Shown: positions 8,630-18,363 of the stretch, piece after piece
Numbering within the stretch: position 1 is the stretch's first letter
How the letters are laid out: each line of letters opens with the position of its first letter
Assembly (NCBI GenBank): GCA_964521255.1
Contig: CAZFRM010000005.1
Coordinates: 62,001-126,000 of the forward strand
From: ZC4RG29 sp964521255
Lineage (GTDB): Bacteria > Bacteroidota > Bacteroidia > Cytophagales > Cyclobacteriaceae
Length of the DNA stretch: 64,000 nt
Direction of reading: 5' to 3'
The notes under the pieces: generated by a model
What the model saw: only the letters and a program-made list of their open reading frames with translations
Told to the model about the DNA's origin: nothing
The model's database searches: none
Made by a program: the position numbers and the translations under genes

Positions 8630-9988
8630 TTACTGCAAAACCGTATCCAGAAGCTCATTCATGCGGTTATTTTCAAGTGTTTCAACGGTCTTGTTATAGG
8701 CATCAACACTAGAGCGGTCATAGTCCAGACCATAGCCTTTAATGCGATCTAATGTAGTTGCATAAATTTCATTACCAACCTTGGCTGAAGAAACTTTTAT
8801 CACCCCCGTTAAGTATGTGATGTAAATGCTTCCTGAAATCGAACCGCGTTCTGTATTTGATTTAACATCAATCCATAAATCCGCGATCTGTTTGTCTTCC
8901 GTAAATTCAAATCCTGACCGGGCAAGAAAGTTTTTCAACTTATTACTGATCATCGCATAGTTATTACTTGAACCAAAACTTTTTTCCTCACCCGTCAGAT
9001 AGACAACAGGTCGTTGTACTTTTAATACAACCTGTGCGTAAGGCACATGAAGTGATCTGGCGATGAAAGAAAAAATGGTTGATCCTGAAGAACCAGACAA
9101 TGTTTCTATATCAGCCTTCACTCCTACGGTTTGCTCCAATTCCCGTGATCCGATTTTGCTTAACAGTATTTTAGATTCTCCGTTTTCATTGGTCTTATAC
9201 TGCGGAAACACAATACCGTCCCCTTTTTCAAAAGCGGCTTTCAACGGAAGGTGTTTTGCCACTTGATTTAAATCTTTGTAGACAGCGCGTGCAATAACAG
9301 TTTGTTCGTTTTGATTCATCCGTCTGTTAAGTTGAATCTGCGAAGGATCCACATTCAGACTGATCTTATCCAACAAAGATTGTATTGAGGCATAAATTTC
9401 ATTCGTCAATAGCATCTCACGATCGCCTATCGTAACACGTATGGGTTCTGCCAGATATTTCTCAACACTTCTAAACGCCTGAAAATAAAAACTTGCAGCC
9501 TGTATGCGATCTCCATTTTTATCAGCATCCAAACCTTTTTTATAGTAATCGGTAGCCAGTAAAACCGCATTGCGTTTTTGTTCTTCCTTGATTTCTCTAT
9601 AGCGTCCTTTTGAAAGACGGTAGTAAACCCAATAATTCGTTTCGTCTTCCCAGGCATCAACCAATTCAAACTCTTCAATTTCATCGGCCGCTTCAGTTTG
9701 AATAATTTGCTCGTATCGTTCATGGAATCGCTTATCCACATCAATCTGGCTCAATACAGACGTACTGGAAACGGTTACTTTTATCTCCGACACCAAATCT
9801 TCAAGCGCACTTTTTTTTGCCATCTGAATGTAGTTACTGCTACCATCTTTTGCGCTATGACCGATTCCCGTAAAGTAACCGGAAGGAAAAGGTTTGGCGC
9901 TAAGCCACCCGGGCTTTGGATTTTCAGGTAGTTGTACTTTTGGGCTACAACCGGCAACAAGCAAGAGAATTGATAAAAAATGCTTCAC
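8630..9988 (-). CDS. Large LPP20-like lipoprotein
   Basis: About 452 residues from a GTG at 9988, which gives a tidy lipoprotein signal (KHFLSILLLVAGC). A start at 10033 would put a charged 15-residue tail before the signal. Residues from about 25 to 150 show the LPP20-like domain (GYFTGIGHSAKDG, MAKKSALEDLVSEI, NYWVYYRLSKGRY), followed by a helical segment and a C-terminal half with beta-rich character that I do not recognise. It sits upstream of the second LPP20-like lipoprotein and shares its strand. It probably acts at the outer membrane; the role is unknown. Confidence 0.75.
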   Translation of the reverse strand: MKHFLSILLLVAGCSPKVQLPENPKPGWLSAKPFPSGYFTGIGHSAKDGSSNYIQMAKKSALEDLVSEIKVTVSSTSVLSQIDVDKRFHERYEQIIQTEAADEIEEFELVDAWEDETNYWVYYRLSKGRYREIKEEQKRNAVLLATDYYKKGLDADKNGDRIQAASFYFQAFRSVEKYLAEPIRVTIGDREMLLTNEIYASIQSLLDKISLNVDPSQIQLNRRMNQNEQTVIARAVYKDLNQVAKHLPLKAAFEKGDGIVFPQYKTNENGESKILLSKIGSRELEQTVGVKADIETLSGSSGSTIFSFIARSLHVPYAQVVLKVQRPVVYLTGEEKSFGSSNNYAMISNKLKNFLARSGFEFTEDKQIADLWIDVKSNTERGSISGSIYITYLTGVIKVSSAKVGNEIYATTLDRIKGYGLDYDRSSVDAYNKTVETLENNRMNELLDTVLQ

Positions 9989-10126
9989 GCAAAATTCTTT
10001 ATTAGGATGATCACAATACCACATCCGTGCCAAAGTACCATAACAAATCTAATGCGATTAGGCTTTTATCACTACTCTATGTAACAAATATTCATTTATT
10101 GATGATTAGACAACCGAAAACAGAAA

Positions 10127-10146
10127 AGCCCCCATTGAAGGAGGCT
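10127..10146 (-). terminator. Terminator of the sdhCAB operon
   Basis: In minus-strand sense, AGCCTCC pairs with GGGGGCT (one G-T pair) around a six-base loop, followed by TTTTCTGTTTT. It lies about 60 bp beyond the sdhB stop. Confidence 0.75.
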
Positions 10147-10204
10147 AATTAATTTATTCAATTTAGATTTTTGTTGATAGGTCAAATGCTTGGCATTTTA
10201 TTGC

Positions 10205-10954
10205 CTAGACATTATCAGAGGTTAGCATGGCAGAAAGATACTCACGGTTCATTCGGGCTATGTTGGTAAGACTGATTCCTTTAGGACATTCAGCTTCGCA
10301 AGCACCGGTGTTTGTACATGAACCAAAACCTTCGTTATCCATTTGTGCAACCATCTTTTCGACACGTGTCTTTCGCTCCGGCTGACCTTGTGGAAGCAAA
10401 GCAAACTGCGATACCTTTGCGCTGACGAATAACATGGCGGAAGCATTTTTGCAAGCCGCAACACAAGCGCCACAACCTATACAGGTTGCTGCATCAAAAG
10501 CTTCATCGGCAATCTTTTTGGGAATGAGTATTTCATTTGCATCCGGAACACCGCCTGTGTTTACAGAAACATATCCTCCTGCCTGTTGAATCCGATCAAA
10601 CGCTGTGCGATCAACTACTAAATCCTTAATCACTGGAAAAGCTGCTGCTCTCCACGGTTCAACAACAATAGTATCACCGTCTTTAAATGTGCGCATGTGA
10701 AGTTGGCAAACGGTGGTCTGTAGCGGACCATGTGGACGGCCATTAATATACATAGAACACATACCACATATACCTTCACGACAATCGTGATCGAACGCAA
10801 TGGGATCTTGTCCTTTCTTTATCAAAGTTTCGTTTAATATATCAAACATTTCAAGGAAAGACATGTCCGACGAAACATGATCAAGTTGGTATGTTTCAAG
10901 TTTACCTTTTGCTGCGTTATCTTTTTGTCGCCAAACTTTCAGTGTTATTTTCAT
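10205..10954 (-). CDS. sdhB: Succinate dehydrogenase / fumarate reductase iron-sulfur subunit
   Basis: A 249-residue electron-transfer subunit of complex II. It carries all three cluster motifs in order: the 2Fe-2S ligands in CREGICGMC with a later cysteine, the 4Fe-4S motif CIGCGACVAAC, and the 3Fe-4S motif CTNTGACEAECP. It passes electrons from the SdhA flavin to the membrane subunit and menaquinone. It is the last gene of sdhC-sdhA-sdhB, 39 bp after sdhA, and is followed by a terminator. Sequence and order fit the menaquinone-linked complex II of Bacteroidota. Confidence 0.96.
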   Translation of the reverse strand: MKITLKVWRQKDNAAKGKLETYQLDHVSSDMSFLEMFDILNETLIKKGQDPIAFDHDCREGICGMCSMYINGRPHGPLQTTVCQLHMRTFKDGDTIVVEPWRAAAFPVIKDLVVDRTAFDRIQQAGGYVSVNTGGVPDANEILIPKKIADEAFDAATCIGCGACVAACKNASAMLFVSAKVSQFALLPQGQPERKTRVEKMVAQMDNEGFGSCTNTGACEAECPKGISLTNIARMNREYLSAMLTSDNV

Positions 10955-10993
10955 TCATCAAATACTATTAACGTTTAACATTTAACGATTAAC

Positions 10994-12919
10994 TTACTTG
11001 TAGCTACGTTGAGTGAGTTTCACATTTTCAAATTTCAATTCTTCCTTATGAAGTACTTCGGGTTGGTCGTCGCCTTTATGTTCCCAGGCAGCAACGTAAG
11101 CAAATTCATCATCCTTTCGCAAAGCCTCTCCTTCAGGGGTCTGAGATTCTTCACGGAAGTGACCTCCACAGGATTCAGATCTGTGCAAGGCATCATCAAC
11201 CATTAGTTCACCTAACTCGATAAAGTCTGCAACGCGATTTGCTTTTTCAAGTTCCTGGTTGAGTTCGTTACCGGCTCCCAGTACATTTACGTTTTGCCAG
11301 AACTCCTTCTTTATTTGTTGAATTTTTACTTTCGCTTTCCTTAATCCTTCATCTGTTCGTGACATCCCACAGTGGTTCCACATAGTTAATCCCAACTCCC
11401 GATGGAATTCATCAACTGTTTTACTGCCACGAATTGTTAAAAGTTTATTTATTCGACTGATGGATTCATCCAAAGCTTGTTTGAATGCCGGATGGTCTGT
11501 ACCTACTTTTTCATTCCAACCCATGGTGGCGAGATAATCACCAACAGTATATGGAATTATAAAATAACCATCAGCGAGTCCTTGCATCAATGCACTTGCT
11601 CCTAACCGGTTTGCTCCGTGATCAGAAAAGTTTGCTTCACCAAGCGCATACAATCCAGGCACTGATGTCATTAAATTATAATCAACCCAAAGGCCACCCA
11701 TCGTATAGTGAACAGCCGGATAAATCATCATTGGCGATTCATATGGATTATCTCCTGTGATCTGTTGATACATGTCAAAGAGATTACCGTATTTGGCCTC
11801 AATAAGATTCCTGCCATCTCGTTTTATCGCATCTGCAAAATCCAGGAACACTGCAAGACCGGTAGCGCCTACTCCACGACCTTCATCACACATGTATTTA
11901 GCATTGCGTGAAGCAACATCGCGAGGCACGAGGTTACCAAAAGATGGATATTTTCTTTCAAGAAAGTAATCACGTTCATTTTCCGGAATGCTTGAAGCTT
12001 CTTTAGCTGTCAGTCCTTTACGAGCTGTCTTTGGTACCCACACACGGCCATCATTGCGAAGTGATTCAGACATCAATGTCAATTTGGATTGATGATCTCC
12101 TGAAACAGGTATGCATGTCGGGTGAATTTGTGTAAAGCAAGGATTGCCAAACAAGGCTCCTTTTTTATGCGCACGCCAAACAGCCGTAACGTTACAACCT
12201 TTAGCATTTGTTGAGAGGTAAAATACATTTCCGTAACCACCGGTACACAACAATACGGCATGACCGCTATGGGCTTCAATTTTTCCGGTAACAAGGTCAC
12301 GCGTAATTATCCCTCTTGCTTTTCCCTCAACAAGAACCACATCCAACATCTCGGTTCGATTGTACATCTTTACCTTTCCATTGGCAATCTGGCGGTTCAA
12401 GGCACTGTAAGCACCTAATAAAAGTTGCTGACCGGTTTGTCCACGCGCATAAAAGGTTCGTGAAACCTGTGCTCCACCAAATGACCGGTTATCCAAAAGC
12501 CCGCCATACTCTCTTGCAAAGGGAACACCTTGCGCTACACATTGATCGATGATGTTTACGCTAACTTCTGCAAGACGATATACATTTCCTTCGCGGGCCC
12601 TGTAATCGCCTCCTTTGACGGTATCATAAAACAGGCGATAGACACTATCACCATCATTCTGATAATTCTTAGCAGCATTGATTCCACCTTGTGCGGCAAT
12701 ACTATGGGCACGTCGCGGGCTATCCTGGTAACAAAATGCTTTTACATTATAACCCAGTTCTGCCAATGATGCCGCTGCAGAAGCGCCAGCCAATCCTGTT
12801 CCTACAACAATAATTTCGTACTTACGCTTATTGGCCGGATTAACAAGTTTCTGATTAAACTTATGTTTTGTCCACTTTTCTTCAATTGGACCTTCCGGGA
12901 TTTTAGAATCAAGCTTCAT
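10994..12919 (-). CDS. sdhA: Succinate dehydrogenase / fumarate reductase flavoprotein subunit
   Basis: The 641-residue catalytic subunit, oxidising succinate to fumarate on the cytoplasmic face of the membrane. It has the FAD-binding IIVVGTGLAGASAAASLAE, the covalent-FAD histidine in RRAHSIAAQGG, and conserved stretches around IHPTCIPV and YTMGGLWVDY. The ATG at 12919 (MKLDSKIPEG) is preferred over an upstream start at 12970, because the extra residues overlap sdhC and look non-native. It lies between sdhC and sdhB in one operon. Confidence in function is very high, in the exact start moderate. Confidence 0.95.
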   Translation of the reverse strand: MKLDSKIPEGPIEEKWTKHKFNQKLVNPANKRKYEIIVVGTGLAGASAAASLAELGYNVKAFCYQDSPRRAHSIAAQGGINAAKNYQNDGDSVYRLFYDTVKGGDYRAREGNVYRLAEVSVNIIDQCVAQGVPFAREYGGLLDNRSFGGAQVSRTFYARGQTGQQLLLGAYSALNRQIANGKVKMYNRTEMLDVVLVEGKARGIITRDLVTGKIEAHSGHAVLLCTGGYGNVFYLSTNAKGCNVTAVWRAHKKGALFGNPCFTQIHPTCIPVSGDHQSKLTLMSESLRNDGRVWVPKTARKGLTAKEASSIPENERDYFLERKYPSFGNLVPRDVASRNAKYMCDEGRGVGATGLAVFLDFADAIKRDGRNLIEAKYGNLFDMYQQITGDNPYESPMMIYPAVHYTMGGLWVDYNLMTSVPGLYALGEANFSDHGANRLGASALMQGLADGYFIIPYTVGDYLATMGWNEKVGTDHPAFKQALDESISRINKLLTIRGSKTVDEFHRELGLTMWNHCGMSRTDEGLRKAKVKIQQIKKEFWQNVNVLGAGNELNQELEKANRVADFIELGELMVDDALHRSESCGGHFREESQTPEGEALRKDDEFAYVAAWEHKGDDQPEVLHKEELKFENVKLTQRSYK

Positions 12920-12951
12920 ATATGGATTCGAACAACAATCAACAATAGAAT

Positions 12952-13623
12952 TTAGTACAAGAACATCCAAACAGGAATAAGGGCGAATAGTGCCGGAACA
13001 ATAATAGCAAAAGCTCTTCCGACGAACCTTATTACCGGGTTATACTTCACATGATTCAAACCAAGCGTTTGAAATGCGCTGGCAAATCCATGCCATAGGT
13101 GGAACGCAAGGACAACCATACACACTACATACAATGCAACGTACCAGCCTTTGTCGAACCATATGCCTACTAGTGTATAAAGATCTTTTACTTCGCGATC
13201 GCCATAGGTTACTTTAGGAATACCACCCCAGTGCATCACAGCCCAAAAGTCCTTAAGGTGTATGACCAGAAATATGAAAATAAGTGTTCCCAGTATTCCC
13301 ATATTTCGGGAAGTCCAGGCGGAAGAATTTTTTACAACTGCATACCCTTTGCCTCTTGCTTTCGTGTTCTCACGGGTTAACAAAATCGCCCATACCACGT
13401 GGATGATTATTGAGGCGTAAAGAGAATACGAAATTGTTTTAATGATCACATTGGAAGTCATGAACTCCGCATAGACATTAAAAGCATGGCCACCATCATC
13501 TTTCAGCAATTGAAGGTTGCCAATGAGGTGAACAACAAGAAAGGAGATAAGAAAAAGGCCGGTAAGGGCCATGATTAATTTTTTTCCGAGTGAACTGGAA
13601 AAAAGTTTTAAAAACCAATTCAT
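12952..13623 (-). CDS. sdhC: Succinate dehydrogenase cytochrome b subunit (b558 type)
   Basis: A 223-residue membrane anchor with about five transmembrane helices and several histidines placed to bind heme (VVHLIGNLQ, IHVVWAILL, FLVIHLKDFW, LAFHLWHG). The single large anchor subunit, with no separate SdhD, is the arrangement used by menaquinone-linked complex II. The ATG at 13623 (MNWFLKLFSSSLGKK) is chosen over 13656 because homologues begin there. It is the first of three genes; the sdhA start lies 32 bp downstream of its stop. Confidence 0.93.
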   Translation of the reverse strand: MNWFLKLFSSSLGKKLIMALTGLFLISFLVVHLIGNLQLLKDDGGHAFNVYAEFMTSNVIIKTISYSLYASIIIHVVWAILLTRENTKARGKGYAVVKNSSAWTSRNMGILGTLIFIFLVIHLKDFWAVMHWGGIPKVTYGDREVKDLYTLVGIWFDKGWYVALYVVCMVVLAFHLWHGFASAFQTLGLNHVKYNPVIRFVGRAFAIIVPALFALIPVWMFLY

Positions 13624-13729
13624 AAATAGTTTCCTGGAATTTTCTGACGCTGCCAAAAATACTCCCCGAAGCTTTACTAAACAATTTTGAACGACTATTT
13701 AGAATTATTTTATATGCTGAATTCAAATA

Positions 13730-13843
13730 CTATTCTTTTAAATACTCATAAAGAAAAAACATCAGGGCAATGATACTCGCCATAACGAGCAGGAACCATT
13801 CCTTCTTGAGAAATTGACCAATAGCAGTAAATAGCTTTTTCAT
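13730..13843 (-). CDS. 37-residue single-pass membrane peptide
   Basis: An ORF below the usual length cut-off. It begins MKKLFTAIGQFLKKEW, continues as one hydrophobic helix (FLLVMASIIALMFFLY) and ends EYLKE. Positive charges before the helix and negative charges after it suggest an inward N-terminus. It lies 106 bp upstream of sdhC on the same strand, with no hairpin between them. The charge layout and clean start and stop suggest a real small protein, perhaps linked to complex II or acting alone. The function is unknown, and chance is not excluded. Confidence 0.5.
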   Translation of the reverse strand: MKKLFTAIGQFLKKEWFLLVMASIIALMFFLYEYLKE

Positions 13844-14048
13844 AAATGGGTTAACGTACTCTCCCGTTTAATCGAATTTCATTCCAACAAACTCCGCAAC
13901 TGACTGTCAATAAATTAAAAAGAGTGAATTTGGAACTTTTGTCTATTTAATGGATCGAAGTCTTATTTTGAGAATATAGTCTCCGGTTTGCTTTTCGAAC
14001 TTTGCACACTACTTTTAGGGTTTTACAACCACTACTAACTAGTTTTTA

Positions 14049-17000
14049 ATGTATTTGATCTTTGATACGGAAACCACTGGCGTTCCGCACAATAAGACTG
14101 CACCCATTACTGATCTAAACAACTGGCCACGGTTAGTGCAAATAGCCTGGCAATTGCATGATCAAAATGGAAAACTTCTCTCCCGGCACAATTACATCGT
14201 CAAACCTGATGGCTTCGACATTCCTTATAAAGCTGAGCAGATTCATGGCATTTCTACAAAGCGGGCGCTGGAAGAAGGCCAGGAATTGAATCAGGTGTTA
14301 AGCACTTTTCTTGATGATCTCAAAAACGCACAACAAGTCGTTGGCCATAACATTGAGTTTGATATTAATATTATTGGTGCTGAGTTTATCCGTAAGAATC
14401 TTGATCCGGACAGCTTGCTTAAGCTTAATAAACTTGATACCGGTCTTGCCTCAACGGAATTCTGTCAAATGTCAGGGGGAATTGGGGGAAAACTTAAAAT
14501 GCCTCGCCTGGTTGAACTTCACCAAAAACTTTTTGGAAAAGATTTTGGTGATGCGCACGATGCAGCTTATGATGTTGCCGCAACAGCACGATGCTTTTTC
14601 GGCCTTATTAAACAAAAAGTTGTTTCTCCCTTTGACACCACACCCGTTGAGGAAATTGTTTATGAAGAGCCTGACCTGGAAGCGGCAAATTTTTCTAAAC
14701 GAGAAAAGAAAAAAGATTCAGGCTATTCGTTAACGGCTGATGAATCGGCGGCCATAACGGATAAACCCTTTTGCCATCTTCATATCCACTCCCAGTTTTC
14801 TGTATTGCAGGCAACACCTGACATTAAACGGTTAATAGCAAAAGCAAAAGCCACGAATATGAATGCAATTGCCCTGACCGATCTGGGGAATATGTATGGT
14901 GCATTCAAGTTCGTTCGTGAAGCAATGAACCATGAGGTCAAACCTATTGTAGGATGCGAATTTTATATTGCTGAAGAACGTCTGAAATTAAAATTCACAA
15001 AGGATAATCCCGACAAACGATTTAGCCAGGTATTATTTGCAAAGAATAAAAATGGCTATAACAATCTTGCAAAGCTCTGCTCTATTGGCTTTATCGAAGG
15101 ACTGTATGGAATTTATCCACGGATTGATAAGACACTGATAGAAACCTACAGACAAGATCTCATCGCTACGACAGGAAGTATTTCGAGTGAAATTCCTTAT
15201 CTCATTCTTCATGTCGGTGCACGTCAGGCTGAAGAAGCATTTCAATGGTGGCATAAATTATTTGGCGACGATTTTTATGTTGAATTGAACAGACACGGTA
15301 TTCCTGAAGAAGATCACGTTAACGAAGTACTGCTGGGCTTTGCAAAAAAATATGGCGTTAAATATTATGCGGCAAATGAATCGTTCTACCTCGACAAAGA
15401 AGAAGCTAATGCGCACGATGTTTTATTATGTATAAAAGAAGGCGAGTTTAAATCCACACCTATAGGCTCAGGGCGAGGCAGACGATATGGAATGCCCAAT
15501 CATGAGTTTTATTTTAAATCACAGGAAGAAATTAAATCTATCTTCCGCGATCTCCCGGAATCAATTGATACCATTAGTGAGATTGTAAATAAAGTTGAAG
15601 TTTATGCACTTGAGCGAAATGTCTTACTGCCGAAGTTTGACATACCTGCACAGTTCACTACCGAGGATGACTATCTCCGGCATCTTGCCTATGAAGGTGC
15701 CAATAAAAAATATACATCCCTCACACAAGAACTCAGGGATCGAATAGATTTTGAGTTGGATACCATCAAAAAAACAGGATATCCCGGATACTTCCTCATC
15801 GTACAAGATTTTACTTCGAAGGCAAGGGAGATGGGTGTATCTGTGGGACCCGGTCGTGGATCGGCTGCCGGATCTTTAGTGGCCTATTGTATTGGAATCA
15901 CAAATGTCGATCCCATTAAATACGATCTTCTCTTTGAGCGTTTCCTTAATCCTGATCGGGTATCGCTGCCTGATATTGATATTGACTTCGATGATGAAGG
16001 TCGTGACAAAGTGCTGAGGTATGTGATCGACAAATATGGAAAGAACCAGGTAGCTCAAATTATTACCTACGGTACAATGGCTGCCAAGTCCTCCATTCGG
16101 GACTGTGCCCGCGTGATGGAATTACCTTTGAGCGAAGCAAATATATTAGCCAAAATGGTTCCTGAACGTCCAGGCACATCGTTAGATGCAGCCTTTGGAG
16201 AAGTTAAGGAATTAGCCGAGATCAAAAAGGGAAGCGATCTTAAAGCACAAGTGTTACAACAAGCCGTGATTCTGGAAGGATCTGTTCGTAATACGGGTAC
16301 ACATGCTTGCGGCGTGATCATCACTCCTGATGATTTAACCAAGTTTGTTCCTGTATCTACGGCAAAAGATTCGGACATGCTGGTAACACAATTTGATAAC
16401 AGTGTTGTAGAAAGCGCCGGTCTTCTCAAAATGGACTTTCTTGGATTAACAACACTCACCATTATCAAGACTGCCCTGAAAAACATAAAGAAAAGCAAGG
16501 GTGTTGAAATCGACATTGAAGATGTACCCTTGAACGATGAAAAAACTTATCAGCTTTTTCAACGGGGTGAAACAACAGGAACATTTCAATTTGAAAGCGC
16601 CGGGATGCAAAAATACTTGCGCCAGCTTAAGCCTGATAAGTTTGAAGACCTGATAGCGATGAATGCCTTGTACAGACCGGGACCAATGGAATACATTCCT
16701 GCCTTCATCAACAGAAAACATGGTCGTGAGCCAATCAAGTACGACCTGGCGGAGATGGAAGAATTTCTCAGTGAAACATATGGCATTACCGTTTACCAGG
16801 AGCAGGTAATGTTATTGTCGCAAAAACTTGCCGGCTTCAGCAAAGGTGATGCTGATGTTCTTCGTAAAGCGATGGGCAAGAAGCAAAAAGCGGTGCTGGA
16901 TAAGATGAAAGATAAATTCATCGAAGGATGTAAGAAGAACGGGCATGCAAAGGAAATTTGTGAAAAGATTTGGACCGATTGGGAAGCCTTTGCCCAATAT

Positions 17001-18236
17001 GCTTTCAACAAATCGCACTCTACTTGTTATTCTCTTGTTGCGTATCACACTGCATATTTAAAAGCAAACTACCCGGCCGAATACATGGCGGCGGTATTAA
17101 CACATTCGCAGAGCAATCTTGAGAACGTTACTTTCTTCATTGAAGAATGTAGAAATCTTGGATTGAAAGTATTGGGTCCTCATGTAAATGAATCGGGTAT
17201 TTATTTTGCAGTTAATAAACAAGGCGAAATTCGTTTTGGATTGGGTGCAATCAAAGGAGCAGGTGATTCAGCAGTAGAAGCAATCATTGAAGAGCGTGAT
17301 CGCAATGGAGCTTACGCTGATATTTTTGATTTTACCAAACGTGTGAATCAACGCTCGGTCAATAAAAAGACATTTGAATGCCTGGCACTATCCGGAGCTT
17401 TTGATTCGTTCAAAGATGTGCATAGAAGACAATATGTTTATGCTATTCACGGTGAGGCGAGTCTCATTGAGAAAGCTATTAAATATGCAGTCAGAGCACA
17501 ACAAGATGAGCAAAGCGCACAAGCCAGTCTTTTCGGTGGAAGTTCCGGTACTGCAATGCCAAAGCCTAAAATAGATTTTGTAGAACCGTTTAGTGAGATT
17601 GAAAAATTAAACCTGGAGAAAGAAGTAGTAGGCATTTACATTTCCGGTCATCCCCTTGACAATTTTCGTTTCGAGCTGGAAACTTTTTCCAATGCTTCCT
17701 GCAGTCAATTAGCCGAACTGGAATCGTTGGAAAACCGTGAAATGAAAATTGGCGGTATCGTTAACGGAGTAGATCATCGTACTACAAAAACGGGAAGACC
17801 TTTTGGACGATTTACCCTTGAGGATTACACGGGCAGTTACACTTTTACACTCTTCGGAGAAGACTATCTTAAATTCAGAAACTTCATGAACATTGGATGG
17901 TTTCTTTTTGTTGAAGGTGCAGTGATAAAAAATAGTTGGGGTCAACAAAACCTTGAGTTCAAAATCCGAAACATCGACTTGCTTAATGAACTGGGTGTAA
18001 AGCGCAGCAAAGGTTTGCAGATTCGAATAAACAGTACAGATATTACTTCAGAACTGATCGGTGAGATTGAAGATGTTTGTCAGGAGTTCGCAGGAAACAC
18101 ACCTCTCTATCTTAAGGTTCGAGACGATCTGGAAAACATCAACCTTGAACTCCTTTCGCGCAAATTCAGAGTCAATCCTATCAATGATATGGTGAAAAAG
18201 ATTAAGAAGGTGGCGGAAGTAGAGGTCGTGTTTTAG
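14049..18236 (+). CDS. dnaE: DNA polymerase III alpha subunit fused to an N-terminal DEDDh proofreading exonuclease
   Basis: A replicative polymerase of 1,395 residues. Residues 1-190 are a DnaQ-type 3'-5' exonuclease with a complete DEDDh set: D6 and E8 in FDTETTG, D105 in HNIEFD, H170 and D175 in DAHDAAYD. A PHP domain starts near 242 (HLHIHSQF) but has lost metal ligands elsewhere: ALTDLGN where ALTDHGN is usual, and NESFYL where a His is expected. The polymerase core follows, with GPGRGSAAGSL and the catalytic aspartates of PDIDIDF (about 641-647). The helix-hairpin-helix region and an OB fold (MKIGGIVNGV to FTLFGEDY) follow. Proofreading is therefore probably done in cis, by the extra domain rather than by PHP. 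The gene stands alone on its strand. Confidence 0.95.
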   Translation: MYLIFDTETTGVPHNKTAPITDLNNWPRLVQIAWQLHDQNGKLLSRHNYIVKPDGFDIPYKAEQIHGISTKRALEEGQELNQVLSTFLDDLKNAQQVVGHNIEFDINIIGAEFIRKNLDPDSLLKLNKLDTGLASTEFCQMSGGIGGKLKMPRLVELHQKLFGKDFGDAHDAAYDVAATARCFFGLIKQKVVSPFDTTPVEEIVYEEPDLEAANFSKREKKKDSGYSLTADESAAITDKPFCHLHIHSQFSVLQATPDIKRLIAKAKATNMNAIALTDLGNMYGAFKFVREAMNHEVKPIVGCEFYIAEERLKLKFTKDNPDKRFSQVLFAKNKNGYNNLAKLCSIGFIEGLYGIYPRIDKTLIETYRQDLIATTGSISSEIPYLILHVGARQAEEAFQWWHKLFGDDFYVELNRHGIPEEDHVNEVLLGFAKKYGVKYYAANESFYLDKEEANAHDVLLCIKEGEFKSTPIGSGRGRRYGMPNHEFYFKSQEEIKSIFRDLPESIDTISEIVNKVEVYALERNVLLPKFDIPAQFTTEDDYLRHLAYEGANKKYTSLTQELRDRIDFELDTIKKTGYPGYFLIVQDFTSKAREMGVSVGPGRGSAAGSLVAYCIGITNVDPIKYDLLFERFLNPDRVSLPDIDIDFDDEGRDKVLRYVIDKYGKNQVAQIITYGTMAAKSSIRDCARVMELPLSEANILAKMVPERPGTSLDAAFGEVKELAEIKKGSDLKAQVLQQAVILEGSVRNTGTHACGVIITPDDLTKFVPVSTAKDSDMLVTQFDNSVVESAGLLKMDFLGLTTLTIIKTALKNIKKSKGVEIDIEDVPLNDEKTYQLFQRGETTGTFQFESAGMQKYLRQLKPDKFEDLIAMNALYRPGPMEYIPAFINRKHGREPIKYDLAEMEEFLSETYGITVYQEQVMLLSQKLAGFSKGDADVLRKAMGKKQKAVLDKMKDKFIEGCKKNGHAKEICEKIWTDWEAFAQYAFNKSHSTCYSLVAYHTAYLKANYPAEYMAAVLTHSQSNLENVTFFIEECRNLGLKVLGPHVNESGIYFAVNKQGEIRFGLGAIKGAGDSAVEAIIEERDRNGAYADIFDFTKRVNQRSVNKKTFECLALSGAFDSFKDVHRRQYVYAIHGEASLIEKAIKYAVRAQQDEQSAQASLFGGSSGTAMPKPKIDFVEPFSEIEKLNLEKEVVGIYISGHPLDNFRFELETFSNASCSQLAELESLENREMKIGGIVNGVDHRTTKTGRPFGRFTLEDYTGSYTFTLFGEDYLKFRNFMNIGWFLFVEGAVIKNSWGQQNLEFKIRNIDLLNELGVKRSKGLQIRINSTDITSELIGEIEDVCQEFAGNTPLYLKVRDDLENINLELLSRKFRVNPINDMVKKIKKVAEVEVVF

Positions 18237-18299
18237 TATAATTAGTAACTCAACCTTTGTAGTTTGATTATAAAACTTACATTTTTGAACTTAAGCCTA

Positions 18300-18307
18300 T
18301 ATCTTTG
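18300..18307 (+). promoter_or_regulatory. Possible -7 element of the trxA promoter
   Basis: TATCTTTG matches the Bacteroidota -7 consensus TAnnTTTG and lies 56 bp upstream of the trxA start. No TTG at the expected -33 spacing is present, so this is only a partial match. Confidence 0.45.
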
Positions 18308-18363
18308 CGTTGAGACTGTGAAAACAATTTTAACTTTGAACTAACAAATTAACAAGTACTCTA

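Noticed and set aside
16067..16516. Antisense ORF of 149 codons within dnaE
   Set aside because: It lies opposite the conserved polymerase core, and its existence is explained by codon bias on the real strand.
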